A stretch of DNA of 64,000 nucleotides from Streptomyces spinoverrucosus (GTDB lineage Bacteria; Actinomycetota; Actinomycetes; Streptomycetales; Streptomycetaceae), in NCBI RefSeq assembly GCF_015712165.1, contig NZ_JADPZX010000001.1, forward strand, positions 3,675,001-3,739,000, written 5' to 3'. The notes below the pieces were generated by a model, which worked only from the letters and a program-made list of their open reading frames with translations, did no database searches and was not told the DNA's origin. Below are positions 25,032-32,958 of this stretch, piece by piece. The position numbers and the translations under genes are program-made. Each line of letters starts with the position of its first letter. Positions within the stretch are counted from its first letter, which is position 1.

Positions 25032-25469
25032 TCAGCAGCCGAAGTCCTTCGAGAAGTCCAGCTCCTCGCTGCGCTGGGTCAGCGAGTACCAGTTGCCGTT
25101 GTCGTCCCGGAAGATCGCCTCGACGCCGTACGGCCGCTCCTGCGGCTCCTGGAGGAACTCCACCCCGCGCGCCCGGAACGTCTCGTAGTCACCCCGGCAG
25201 TCGTCCGTCCGGAACGCGCCCGCGCCGATGACACCCTTGCTGACCAGCTTCTTCAGCGCCTCGGAGGACTCGGCGTCGAGGCCGGGCCCGTCCAGGCTCA
25301 TCAGGGCCAGCTCCACGTCCGGCTGCTCCTTGGCACCGACGGTGACCCACCGCATGTCGCCCATGGGGACCTCGCTGCGCACCTCGAACCCGAGCTTCTC
25401 GGTGAAGAAGGCCTTGGTGCGCTGCTGGTCGAAGGTCCATACGGTGCTGATGCCCAGGCCGGTGATCAT
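25032..25469 (-). CDS. VOC (glyoxalase/bleomycin-resistance fold) protein
   Basis: A 145-residue single-domain vicinal-oxygen-chelate protein with TVWTFDQQRTKAFFTEKLGFEVRSEVPMGDMRW and the C-terminal FRDDNGNWYSLTQ. Members bind metal and act as dioxygenases, isomerases or antibiotic-binding proteins; the substrate here is unknown. The ATG at 25469 has an AGGAGAG site upstream. It converges on cseC with 21 bp between them and is followed on its 5' side by an AraC regulator in the same orientation, so the two may be functionally linked. Confidence 0.85.
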   Translation of the reverse strand: MITGLGISTVWTFDQQRTKAFFTEKLGFEVRSEVPMGDMRWVTVGAKEQPDVELALMSLDGPGLDAESSEALKKLVSKGVIGAGAFRTDDCRGDYETFRARGVEFLQEPQERPYGVEAIFRDDNGNWYSLTQRSEELDFSKDFGC

Positions 25470-25529
25470 GGCTCTGCTCTCCTGCTTGTCGGTAACGGCT
25501 TGTGTTCGCCACCGTAGGCAGGGCACGGC

Positions 25530-25964
25530 TCAGGGCGCTTCTCCAGAATTGCGGTCCTGGTCGGCGGGCGTGCGGCGCGGGAAGCCGCCGGCCCAGAGCA
25601 TCGCGTAGCAGCCGGGTATCAGGGCGGCGCCGCTGCCGACGTGCTTGGTCCGGTACTCGCTCGGGGTCAGCCCGGTGCGCGTCTTGAAGCGGGTCGAGAA
25701 GGTGCCGAGGCTGCTGAAGCCGACCAGGTGGCAGATCTCCGTGACGGTGAGGTCGGCGGCGCGCAGCAGTTCCTCGGCCCGCTCGATCCGGCGGTGGGTG
25801 AGGTACTGGCCGGGTGTCTCGCCGTATGCCTCCTTGAAGGCACGGACGAAGTGGTACCGCGAGTACCCGGCGTGCGCGGCGACCGCGTCCAGGTCGAGTG
25901 CGGGGTCGGCCCAGTCGCGGTCCATCGCGTCCTTCGCCAGCCGCAGCTGGCGCATCTTGTCCAT
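25530..25964 (-). CDS. AraC-family transcriptional regulator
   Basis: A 144-residue regulator made almost entirely of the AraC/XylS double helix-turn-helix (DLDAVAAHAGYSRYHFVRAFKEAYGETPGQYLTHRRIERAEELL, then TEICHLVGFSSLGTFSTRFKTRTGLTPSEYR). The C-terminal 35 residues are unlike a known ligand domain. It probably controls the VOC gene 60 bp downstream. The ATG at 25964 or the methionine three codons later could be the start; no strong ribosome binding site is visible. Confidence 0.85.
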   Translation of the reverse strand: MDKMRQLRLAKDAMDRDWADPALDLDAVAAHAGYSRYHFVRAFKEAYGETPGQYLTHRRIERAEELLRAADLTVTEICHLVGFSSLGTFSTRFKTRTGLTPSEYRTKHVGSGAALIPGCYAMLWAGGFPRRTPADQDRNSGEAP

Positions 25965-26030
25965 GAGCCGATGGTGACACGCGGCACTGACATCAACGCC
26001 GACGCCGATGCCAAGCACCGGCCCGACGCC

Positions 26031-26387
26031 AGACGCCCCCACTCAGTCGATCACCGGCCCGATGTCAGACGGCCTCGCCCAGCCGATGACCCACCCGGCG
26101 TCACACGGCCCGCCCAGCCAATGACCCGCCCGGCACCACACGGCCCGCCCAGGCGATCACCCGCCCGGCACCACACGGCCCGCCCAGCCAATGACCCGCC
26201 CGGCACCACACGGCCTCGCCCAGCCGATCATCCACCCGATGTCAGACGGCCTCGCCCAGCCGATCATCCACCCGATGTCAGACGACCTCGCCCAGCCGAT
26301 CATCCACCCGATGTCAGACGACCTCGCCCAGCCAATGACCCACCCGGCGTCAAACAGCCTCGCCCAGCCAATGACCCACCCGGCATC
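26031..26387. repeat. Minisatellite of ten 35-36 bp units
   Basis: Ten contiguous units start at 26031, 26067, 26103, 26138, 26173, 26208, 26244, 26280, 26316 and 26352. Each begins A(G/C/A)AC and contains GCCCAGCC followed by a variable GATSAYCC(A/G)CCC. Two sub-types are present, one ending CCGGCACC (35 bases, units 3-5) and one ending GATGTC (36 bases, units 5-8). Units sit head to tail with no unique spacers, so this is a VNTR rather than CRISPR. It fills the 429-bp gap between the AraC gene and the MFS stop codon (26394). Confidence 0.95.
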
Positions 26388-26393
26388 CCGCCG

Positions 26394-27938
26394 TCACACC
26401 GCCTCGCTCACCGGAGCCGCGGTCGCCCCCGCCTCCTCCGTCTTCGGGCCCGCCCCCTTCAGCGGCACCTCCTTCACGAACACCGCCGCGACCAGCGCCG
26501 GCACGGCCACCGCCGCGCCCAGCAGAAACGCCCCGTGCGTCCCCGCGGACACCGCGTGCTGGTAGGCCTCCCGGACCGCCGCCGGCAACTGGGCCAGGCC
26601 CGCGGCGTCCAGCTGGGCGGACTGTTCGGTCACCTTCGAGCCCAGCGCGCCGGCCCGCTCGGCCATGACGTCCTGGACCCGGTGGTTGAAGAGCGCGCCC
26701 ATGATCGCGACGCCGAAGGAGGAGCCGAGGGTGCGGAAGAGGGTGGTGGAGGAGGACGCGACGCCCATGTCCTTCATCTCCACGCTGTTCTGCGCGACCA
26801 GCATGGTGATCTGCATCAGGCAGCCCATGCCGAGCCCGACCACGGCCATGTACACACCGGACGTCAGCCGCGAGGTCTCCGTGTCCATCAGGGACAGCAG
26901 ATACAGCCCGACGACCAGCAGCGCACCGCCCAGCACCGGGAACGCCTTGTACCGCCCGGTCTGCGTGGTCACCCGCCCGGCCACCATCGACGTGACGAGC
27001 ATCGCGCCCAGCATCGGCAGGAGCAGCAGCCCGGAGTTGGTCGCGGACGCGCCCTGCACCGACTGCTGGTACAGCGGCAGGAACAGGGTCGCGCCGAACA
27101 TCACGAAGCCGACGATGAATCCGATCACGGACATCAGTGTGAAGTTCCGGCTGCGGAAGATGTGCAGCGGCAGGATCGGCTCGGCGGCACGGGCCTGCCA
27201 GAACACGAACCCGACCAGCGCGGCGACACCGATACCGATCAGCTCCATGATCACCGCGGACGTCCAGGCGTACTCCGTGCCGCCCCAGGTGGTGACGAGC
27301 ACGATCGCGGTGATGCCGACGGTCAGCAGCGCGGCGCCCAGGTAGTCGATCCGGGCCTCGGACCGCTTCTTCGGCAGGTGCAGTACGGCGCTGATGGCGA
27401 CCAGCGCGACCGCGCCGAGCGGCAGGTTGATGTAGAAGGTCCAGCGCCAGCCCCAGTGGTCGGTGATGGTGCCGCCGACCAGCGGTCCGCCGATCATCGC
27501 CAGCGCCATGACGCCGGCCATCATGCCCTGGTACTTGCCGCGCTCCCGGGGCGGTATCAGGTCACCGATGATCGCCATCACGCCGACCATCAGCCCGCCG
27601 GCGCCGAGTCCCTGCACGGCCCGGAAGGCGATCAGCTGGCCCATGTCCTGGGCCATGCCGCTGAGCACGGATCCGATCAGGAAGAGCACGATCGAGCTCA
27701 GGAAGACGCCCTTGCGCCCGTACAGGTCGCCGAGCTTGCCCCAGATCGGGGTGGAGGCCGCGGTCGCAAGGGTGTACGACGTCACCACCCACGACAGGTG
27801 TTCCAGACCGCCCAGCTCGCCGACGATCGTCGGCATCGCCGTACCGATGATCATGTTGTCGAGCATCGCGAGCATCATCGCGATCATCAGGGCGAGCAGG
27901 ACGACCCGCACGCTCTTCGGTTGCTTCCCCTCTTGCAC
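26394..27938 (-). CDS. DHA2-family (EmrB/QacA) MFS drug exporter
   Basis: A 514-residue, 14-segment proton-coupled exporter. It has motif A GKLGDLYGRKGVF, the antiporter motif in GGPLVGGTITDHWGWRWTFYINLP and the family opening MLDNMIIGTAMPTIVGEL. It probably expels hydrophobic toxic compounds or an endogenous product. The GTG at 27938 follows GGGGGAGCG. It is divergent from a TetR gene across a 124-bp gap dominated by a large inverted repeat, the classic arrangement of a regulator repressing its exporter. Confidence 0.93.
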   Translation of the reverse strand: MQEGKQPKSVRVVLLALMIAMMLAMLDNMIIGTAMPTIVGELGGLEHLSWVVTSYTLATAASTPIWGKLGDLYGRKGVFLSSIVLFLIGSVLSGMAQDMGQLIAFRAVQGLGAGGLMVGVMAIIGDLIPPRERGKYQGMMAGVMALAMIGGPLVGGTITDHWGWRWTFYINLPLGAVALVAISAVLHLPKKRSEARIDYLGAALLTVGITAIVLVTTWGGTEYAWTSAVIMELIGIGVAALVGFVFWQARAAEPILPLHIFRSRNFTLMSVIGFIVGFVMFGATLFLPLYQQSVQGASATNSGLLLLPMLGAMLVTSMVAGRVTTQTGRYKAFPVLGGALLVVGLYLLSLMDTETSRLTSGVYMAVVGLGMGCLMQITMLVAQNSVEMKDMGVASSSTTLFRTLGSSFGVAIMGALFNHRVQDVMAERAGALGSKVTEQSAQLDAAGLAQLPAAVREAYQHAVSAGTHGAFLLGAAVAVPALVAAVFVKEVPLKGAGPKTEEAGATAAPVSEAV

Positions 27939-27947
27939 CGCTCCCCC

Positions 27948-28016
27948 AACTTACTTGCCGCCCGGCTAGCTACCGCGCGAACGTAGCTCGCAAACTAGCC
28001 GGGCGTCAAGTAAGTT
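27948..28016. promoter_or_regulatory. Large nested inverted repeat: TetR/MFS operator region
   Basis: Two 22-base arms (27948-27969 and 27995-28016) are inverted copies differing at one base; each contains ACTTACTTG and GCCCGGCTAG. Inside them a second pair AGCTAC (27968-27973) and GTAGCT (27983-27988) extends the symmetry. Such a large symmetric region between a divergent TetR and exporter most likely holds two operators bound by the TetR protein. It begins ten bases upstream of the MFS start. Confidence 0.8.
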
Positions 28017-28062
28017 TCACTTTGCCAGGGAGTTGCCAGGAAGCACGAGGACGGGCGGCACG

Positions 28063-28644
28063 ATGGACGGCACCAAGCAGCGGCGACGCGGCGACACCCG
28101 CCAGCGCATCCAGGACGTGGCCCTGGACCTCTTCGCCGAGCAGGGCTACGAGAAGACGTCCCTGCGCGAGATCGCCGAACGCCTGAACGTCACCAAGGCG
28201 GCGCTCTACTACCACTTCAAGACCAAGGAAGAGATCCTGGTCAGCATCTTCGACGACGTGATGCGGCCGATCGACGAACTCATCGAGTGGGGCGCCCGCC
28301 GGCCGCACACCCTGGAGACGAAGCAGCAGATCGTACGGCGCTACAGCGAACACCTGGCCGCCGCCGGGCCGTTGTTCCGCTTCATGCACGAGAACCAGGC
28401 GACGGTACGCGAGTTGCGCATCGGCGAGCTGTTCAAGGAGCGCATGAAGGGCCTGCGCCACATCATCATCGACCGGGACGCCACCCTGGCCGACCAGGTC
28501 CGGTGCGTGAGCGCCATCTTCACGCTGCACGCCGGGATGGTGTTCGTGATGCAGGAACTCGAAGGCGACCCCGAGGACAAGCGCGAAGCCATCCTCGAGG
28601 TCGCCGTCGACATGGTGACGCAGGCACACAAAGGTGTGGCCTAG
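28063..28644 (+). CDS. TetR-family repressor of the adjacent MFS exporter
   Basis: A 193-residue TetR regulator. The helix-turn-helix is in RIQDVALDLFAEQGYEKTSLREIAERLNVTKAALYYHFKTKEEIL. The C-terminal helices (HENQATVRELRIGELFKERM) form the ligand and dimer domain. The divergent position and the shared inverted repeat argue that it represses both its own gene and the exporter until an inducer binds. The ATG at 28063 is preferred; a TTG at 28033 would add ten residues. Confidence 0.9.
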   Translation: MDGTKQRRRGDTRQRIQDVALDLFAEQGYEKTSLREIAERLNVTKAALYYHFKTKEEILVSIFDDVMRPIDELIEWGARRPHTLETKQQIVRRYSEHLAAAGPLFRFMHENQATVRELRIGELFKERMKGLRHIIIDRDATLADQVRCVSAIFTLHAGMVFVMQELEGDPEDKREAILEVAVDMVTQAHKGVA

Positions 28645-28655
28645 GTCACAGGCAG

Positions 28656-29342
28656 TCAGAGATTGACGCCCTTGGTCCGCAGGAAGGCGACCGGGTCGAT
28701 CGCGGTGCCGTAGTTGGGCGTGGTGCGGATCTCGAAGTGCAGGTGCGGACCGCTGGAGTTGCCGGTGTTGCCGGACAGGGCGATGCGCTGGCCGGTCGCG
28801 ACGACCTGGCCGACCCGCACGTCGACGCGGGACAGGTGGGCGTACTGCGAGTAGGTCCCGTTGCCGTGCTTGATGACGACGGCGTTGCCGTACGCGGGGC
28901 CGTCACCGGCGCCGTTGCCGCCGGCCTTGACGACCGTACCGCCGTGCGCGGCCACGACCTTGGTGCCGCTGGCCACGGCGAAGTCCTGACCGCTGTGGGT
29001 GGACTGCCACATACCGCCGGCCTGGGCGTAGCTGGCGCTGAGCCGGTAGCCCTTCACCGGGCTGATCCAGGAGGCGGCCTTCTTTGCGGCGGCCGACTTG
29101 GCCGCGACCTTGGCGTTCTGGGCGGTGGCGACCTGGGCCGCCTTGGCCTGAGCCGCGGCCTGCGCCTCGACGGCGTGCGCGACACCGGTGGCGGCGGTCG
29201 TGGCAGTGGCCGTGGTGCTGCCGGCGGCGGCCGCGACCCCGGTCCCCAGCACGGCCGTGGCGCCGAGACCGGCAGCCAGCACGGCCGCGCGGGTGCGGAG
29301 CTGGGACGTACGGGAAGAACGGGACGTGACACGCGTGAACAT
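28656..29342 (-). CDS. Secreted M23 (LytM) peptidase
   Basis: A peptidoglycan endopeptidase of about 228 residues. The signal region (RTRAAVLAAGLGATAVLGTGVAAAAG) ends near an A-A-A type cleavage site. An Ala/Lys-rich helical segment (AQAAAQAKAAQVATAQNAKVAAKSAAAKK) follows, then the LytM domain. Zn ligands are in HSGQDFAV (HxxxD) and HLHFEI (HxH), with HGNGTYSQYAHLS between. The ATG at 29342 has TGAGG seven bases upstream; an ATG four codons earlier lacks a ribosome binding site. Its untranslated leader could be long and structured. It converges on the TetR gene with 11 bp between stops. Confidence 0.9.
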   Translation of the reverse strand: MFTRVTSRSSRTSQLRTRAAVLAAGLGATAVLGTGVAAAAGSTTATATTAATGVAHAVEAQAAAQAKAAQVATAQNAKVAAKSAAAKKAASWISPVKGYRLSASYAQAGGMWQSTHSGQDFAVASGTKVVAAHGGTVVKAGGNGAGDGPAYGNAVVIKHGNGTYSQYAHLSRVDVRVGQVVATGQRIALSGNTGNSSGPHLHFEIRTTPNYGTAIDPVAFLRTKGVNL

Positions 29343-29715
29343 GCGGAACCTCATGGGACGGAGACGGCGGATCCACCCGGCGTGTAAGGCACCTGCCGGA
29401 CGGCCATCCCTTGGTACCCGGCCGACCCATTAAGCCCAAAACGTGTGACCTACGACGGAAATTAGTAGTTCACCCCATAATGCAGGGACTCTTGACAGAG
29501 CTCCCATCCCGGATGAATCCACCTAACTTGGCGAATCCGACACCTGAGTTACGGGGTAAAAGTCCGCTTTGCCCGAATAGGCGTTTCCACTATTCCGGGT
29601 AGTAAGGGACAAATCGCCTGTGCGGCATATCACCGGCGGGCAAGATCCAACCACCCCGGAATGTGACCGGCGCTACTCTGCTGATTCCTGCCAACAAGGC
29701 TCTGGGGGAGGCCGG
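29343..29715. other. GC-poor divergent intergenic region (M23 peptidase / NACHT gene)
   Basis: No gene is seen. Between about 29440 and 29640 the GC content falls to roughly half, far below the surrounding DNA; in 29461-29580 I counted 62 G+C of 120. On the minus strand, close to the peptidase start, two small hairpins are possible (GGCC...GGCC and CCGGC...GCCGG). TACTCT at about 29674 is a possible -10 for the NACHT gene. Such AT-rich promoter DNA is typical of Lsr2 targets. Confidence 0.6.
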
Positions 29716-30576
29716 GTGGAACCGTCGGTCATCGGCGTACGGCTGGCGTCGGCCGTCGTCGCGCCGCTCGTGAAGAAGCTGTTCGTGACCGAGGGCGCGG
29801 GCGCCGGGCTGGTGGACCGGCCGGTGCGGATCTCGTCGTACGTCTCGTTCCGGGGCGAGAAACGGCAGCTCGACCGCAAGGACCTGGCGCGGCTCGCCAC
29901 CGAACTGGTGCGGCAGGCGCTGAAGGGCGCCGGGGAGCGCCCCCTGCTGTCAGACGAGGAAGAGGCCGTGGCGCACGCCCTCTCCGACACCCTGTACGCC
30001 CTCGGCGAGCTGGACATGACCGACGTACAGGCGGTGGAGCTGGGCCACGAGGCACTGGCCGTACGTCTGCGCGCGGCGAGCGGCAAGCCGGACCGCGACC
30101 TCTCCCTAGACGCGGCCCTGTTCTACTTCCGGACGCTCACCACCGCCTGCCTGCACATCCTGCACTTCTTCACCCAGCGGTCCACCTTCGTCGCCCGCAC
30201 CCTGGTCGAACAGTCCCGGCGCCAGCGTGAGCTGATCGACAAGGTCGACGCCCTGCTCGCCCGCACCGCACCGGCGTCCGACTCCGCCTTCGAACAGCGC
30301 TATATGACGTACGTCACCACCAAGCACGGCCACCTCACCATCTACGGCATCGACCTGGTCAACTCCCCCGACCGCTGGCCCCTCGACGCCGCCTACCTCA
30401 GCCTCCAGGCCCTGCACCCGGCCGCCGACGGCGAGTCTGCCGATCCGGACGGCCCGGGCATCGCCTCCGCCGCCACCGCGCTCCCCGCCGAACAGGCCTT
30501 CGCCGAGCACGACCGGGTGCTGCTGCGCGGGTGGCCGGCTCCGGCAAGACCACGCTCGTACAGTGGCTCGCGGTGA
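29716..30576 (+). CDS. NACHT protein, N-terminal helical part (5' frame before the frameshift)
   Basis: The frame begins at GTG 29716 with GGGGGAG five bases upstream. It encodes an all-helical N-terminal domain (MEPSVIGVRLASAVVAPLV, LARLATELVRQALKG, AALFYFRTLTTACLHILHFFTQ, TLVEQSRRQRELIDKVDALLART) of the sort that precedes NACHT ATPases in actinobacteria. A linker rich in predicted sheet follows. The frame is meaningful up to HDRVLLRG (codon ending 30531), then reads 15 residues of nonsense to a stop at 30574. The continuation AGSGKTTLV is present one base back in the other frame. Together with the next entry this is one gene of about 1,038 codons. Confidence 0.8.
   Translation: MEPSVIGVRLASAVVAPLVKKLFVTEGAGAGLVDRPVRISSYVSFRGEKRQLDRKDLARLATELVRQALKGAGERPLLSDEEEAVAHALSDTLYALGELDMTDVQAVELGHEALAVRLRAASGKPDRDLSLDAALFYFRTLTTACLHILHFFTQRSTFVARTLVEQSRRQRELIDKVDALLARTAPASDSAFEQRYMTYVTTKHGHLTIYGIDLVNSPDRWPLDAAYLSLQALHPAADGESADPDGPGIASAATALPAEQAFAEHDRVLLRGWPAPARPRSYSGSR
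30526..30534 (+). other. Site of the -1 frameshift in the NACHT gene
   Basis: The sequence CGCGGGTGG joins the two frames. The upstream frame reads CGC GGG then TGG; the downstream frame begins GTG GCC GGC at 30531 and gives VAGSGKTT. Adding one G (GGGG in place of GGG) restores a continuous LLRG-VAGSGKTT, the normal NACHT Walker A context. A one-base loss in a G-run, a sequencing error, or less likely a recoding event explains it. No classical slippery heptamer is present. Confidence 0.8.
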
Positions 30577-32831
30577 CCGCGGCCCGGGGCGAGCGCGGCG
30601 ATCGCATCCCCTTCGTCCTGCCCCTGCGCACCCTGGTCCGCCGCCCCGACGGCCTCCCTGCCCCCGACGCCTTCCTGTCCGCCGTACGCGTCCCCTTCCA
30701 CGCGAGCCAGCCGGACGGCTGGGCGGACCACGTGCTCAGCGCGGGCCGAGGGCTGCTCCTGGTGGACGGCATCGACGAGATCCCCGAACGCGAGCGCGAA
30801 CGCACCCGGCGCTGGCTGCGTGACCTGCTGGACGTCTATCCCGGCAACCAGTGGCTGGTCACCTCCCGCCCCTCCGCCGTACGGGAGGACTGGCTCGCCC
30901 CCGACGGCTTCACGGAGCTGGCCCTCACCCCGATGAGCGGGGACGACGTCGCCGCCTTCGTCACCCGCTGGCACACGGCCGCCCGCGCCGACGCCCCCGA
31001 GGACCGCGACCGCCTCGACGCCTACGAACGCACCCTCCTCGACGCCGTCCGCACCAAGCCCGACCTCGGCCGCCTCGCCACCAACCCCCTGATGTGCGGC
31101 CTGATCTGCGCCCTGCACCGCGACCGGCGCGGCTATCTGCCGCACGGCCGCCAGGAGTTGTACGACGCCGCCCTGTCGATGCTGCTGGCGCGCCGGGACG
31201 AGGAACGGGACATGGCCGGGCCCGACGGCATCCACCTCACCGAACTCCCCCAGATCCAGCTGCTCCAGCGGCTCGCCTACTGGCTGATCCGCAACAACCA
31301 GTCGGAGATGGACCGGGAACGAGCCGAGCGCCTCGTCGCCGACGTCCTCCCCTCCCTCCCGGCCGCGGCGTCCCAGGGTGACGCCCCGTCGATCCTCCGG
31401 CACCTGCTGGTCCGCAGTGGCCTGCTGCGCGAACCCGCCCCCGACACCGTGGAGTTCGTCCACCGCACCTTCCAGGACTACCTGGGCGCGAAGGCGGCGG
31501 TGGAGGACGGGGACTTCGGGCTGCTGGTGCGGGGCGCGGCGGACGAGCAGTGGGCGGACGTGATCCGAATGGCGGTGGCCCATGCCCGCCCCCGGGAACG
31601 GGCCGATCTGCTACGGGAGTTGGTGGCATCGACGCACCAGCTGGAGGACCCGGCTCGGGCGCGGGTACGGCTGCTGGCGCTGGCGTCCCTGGAGCACGCG
31701 ACCGAGCTGGACCCCGGGGTGCGGGCCGAGGTGGAGCGGCAGGCCGAGGAACTGATGCCGCCCCGGACCGCCGAGGAGGCCCGCGCCCTCGCCTCGGTCG
31801 GCCCGCTCGCGCTGGAGCTGCTGCCCGGGCCCGAGGGACTCAGCGACGAGGAGGCGCGGGCGGTCGTCATCACGGCATCGGTGGTCGGCACGGAGGCCGC
31901 CCTGCCCGTCCTCACCCGCTTCCGCTCCCACCCGTCGCTCGCGGTGCGCGCCCAACTCACCTGGACCTGGTACCGGTTCCCGACCATGCGATACGGCACG
32001 GAGGTCATCGCCCATCTGCACGAGGACGATCTCTTCTTCGCCGCCCAGTCCAGGGGACACCTGCGTTTCCTGCGCGAACTGGGGGGCCGGGAGGCACTGC
32101 AACTCGCGGGTGACATCGAACCGGACGAGATCAGCGCCGGCCTCCTGCCCCAGACGAGCGAACTGGTCATCCGCGCCAACGACCTGCTGCACGACCTGAC
32201 CTGTCTGTCGGCCCTGCGGCGACTCACCTACCTGGACATCAGCAGGTGTCCGCATGTCACCGACGTGACCCCGCTGGCCCGCCTGCCCCTGTCCTGGCTC
32301 TCGCTGGAACTCCTCCCCGGCCTCGAACGGCCCGGCGCCCTGTCCGGGCTCACCGGTTCACAGACCCTGGACCAACTCGACCTCGGCATCGCGCTGGAGG
32401 CCGAGTCCCTCGACGAGGCACTGCCCCGCAACCTCCCCCTGCGCTACCTGCGCTTCACGAAGAGCGCCCTGGGGAACACCGGCCTGCGCGGACTGCACCG
32501 GTTCGGTTCCCTACGACAGCTCAGCCTGGCGCAGCTGACCTCTCCACTCACCCCGGAGGACCACGAGGAGATCGCCCGGCTCCCCCGACTGCGCGAACTG
32601 CGCATCAACTGGGGGGCCGTCGGCTGGCACGGCCCGCCCCTGCCCGGCGTCACCGGCCTGCGCCTGAACAACTTCCAGGGCACCGAGGACCTTTCGCAGA
32701 TCCCGGCCCTGTTCCCGGACCTGCGCTCGGTCACGGTCGTCCTGGCACCCGAGGTCCCCGAAATCCCGGAAGAGGCCCTCGCCCAGCTCCCGGTCCCGCC
32801 CGTGATCAAGAGGACACGCGTCCTGGTGTGA
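30531..32831 (+). CDS. NACHT (STAND) NTPase, ATPase and C-terminal sensor part
   Basis: The 766-codon frame starts at GTG 30531 with Walker A AGSGKTTLVQWLA. The NACHT-type Walker B is LLLVDGIDEIPERER, followed by the sensor VTSRPSAVRE and winged-helix segment FVHRTFQDYLGAKAAVE. The C-terminal half begins with helical repeats and ends in leucine-rich units (LRRLTYLDISRCPHVTDV, LRQLSLAQLTS, LRELRINWGAVG). This is the architecture of bacterial NLR-like proteins: effector or adaptor N-domain, NACHT switch, LRR-type sensor. Several bacterial NACHT proteins defend against phage; that role here is inference. There is no associated nuclease or protease gene. It could be made as a separate protein from the GTG but would then lack its N-domain. 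Confidence 0.85.
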   Translation: MAGSGKTTLVQWLAVTAARGERGDRIPFVLPLRTLVRRPDGLPAPDAFLSAVRVPFHASQPDGWADHVLSAGRGLLLVDGIDEIPERERERTRRWLRDLLDVYPGNQWLVTSRPSAVREDWLAPDGFTELALTPMSGDDVAAFVTRWHTAARADAPEDRDRLDAYERTLLDAVRTKPDLGRLATNPLMCGLICALHRDRRGYLPHGRQELYDAALSMLLARRDEERDMAGPDGIHLTELPQIQLLQRLAYWLIRNNQSEMDRERAERLVADVLPSLPAAASQGDAPSILRHLLVRSGLLREPAPDTVEFVHRTFQDYLGAKAAVEDGDFGLLVRGAADEQWADVIRMAVAHARPRERADLLRELVASTHQLEDPARARVRLLALASLEHATELDPGVRAEVERQAEELMPPRTAEEARALASVGPLALELLPGPEGLSDEEARAVVITASVVGTEAALPVLTRFRSHPSLAVRAQLTWTWYRFPTMRYGTEVIAHLHEDDLFFAAQSRGHLRFLRELGGREALQLAGDIEPDEISAGLLPQTSELVIRANDLLHDLTCLSALRRLTYLDISRCPHVTDVTPLARLPLSWLSLELLPGLERPGALSGLTGSQTLDQLDLGIALEAESLDEALPRNLPLRYLRFTKSALGNTGLRGLHRFGSLRQLSLAQLTSPLTPEDHEEIARLPRLRELRINWGAVGWHGPPLPGVTGLRLNNFQGTEDLSQIPALFPDLRSVTVVLAPEVPEIPEEALAQLPVPPVIKRTRVLV

Positions 32832-32958
32832 CGCACACCTCTGGCCACCTACCGTCCAGTAACCCTACGGTTCCTCTCGCGCCACCCTCACGCACGAACA
32901 TGCACACGACATGACGGCCCCCGTGCGTAACCCGTACGGACGTGAAGGGACCCCCCAG

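Noticed and set aside
26031..26387. Possible CRISPR array
   Set aside because: Units are contiguous and alike over their whole 35-36 bases with no unique spacers, and no cas genes are present. It is a tandem minisatellite.
25641..27986. Long plus-strand frame across the minisatellite and MFS gene
   Set aside because: It is antisense to the clearly recognisable MFS and AraC genes and reads as Arg/Pro/His-rich composition bias.
29340..29640. ydaO-type c-di-AMP riboswitch for the M23 peptidase
   Set aside because: I could not find the conserved blocks (GGGTGAATC-, CAGCTAACC- and GTAGGCG-like words) in order on either strand, so I list it only as a check to run.
30526..30534. Programmed -1 ribosomal frameshift in the NACHT gene
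   Set aside because: No X XXY YYZ slippery heptamer and no clear pseudoknot were seen. A missing G in a short G-run explains the two frames more simply.
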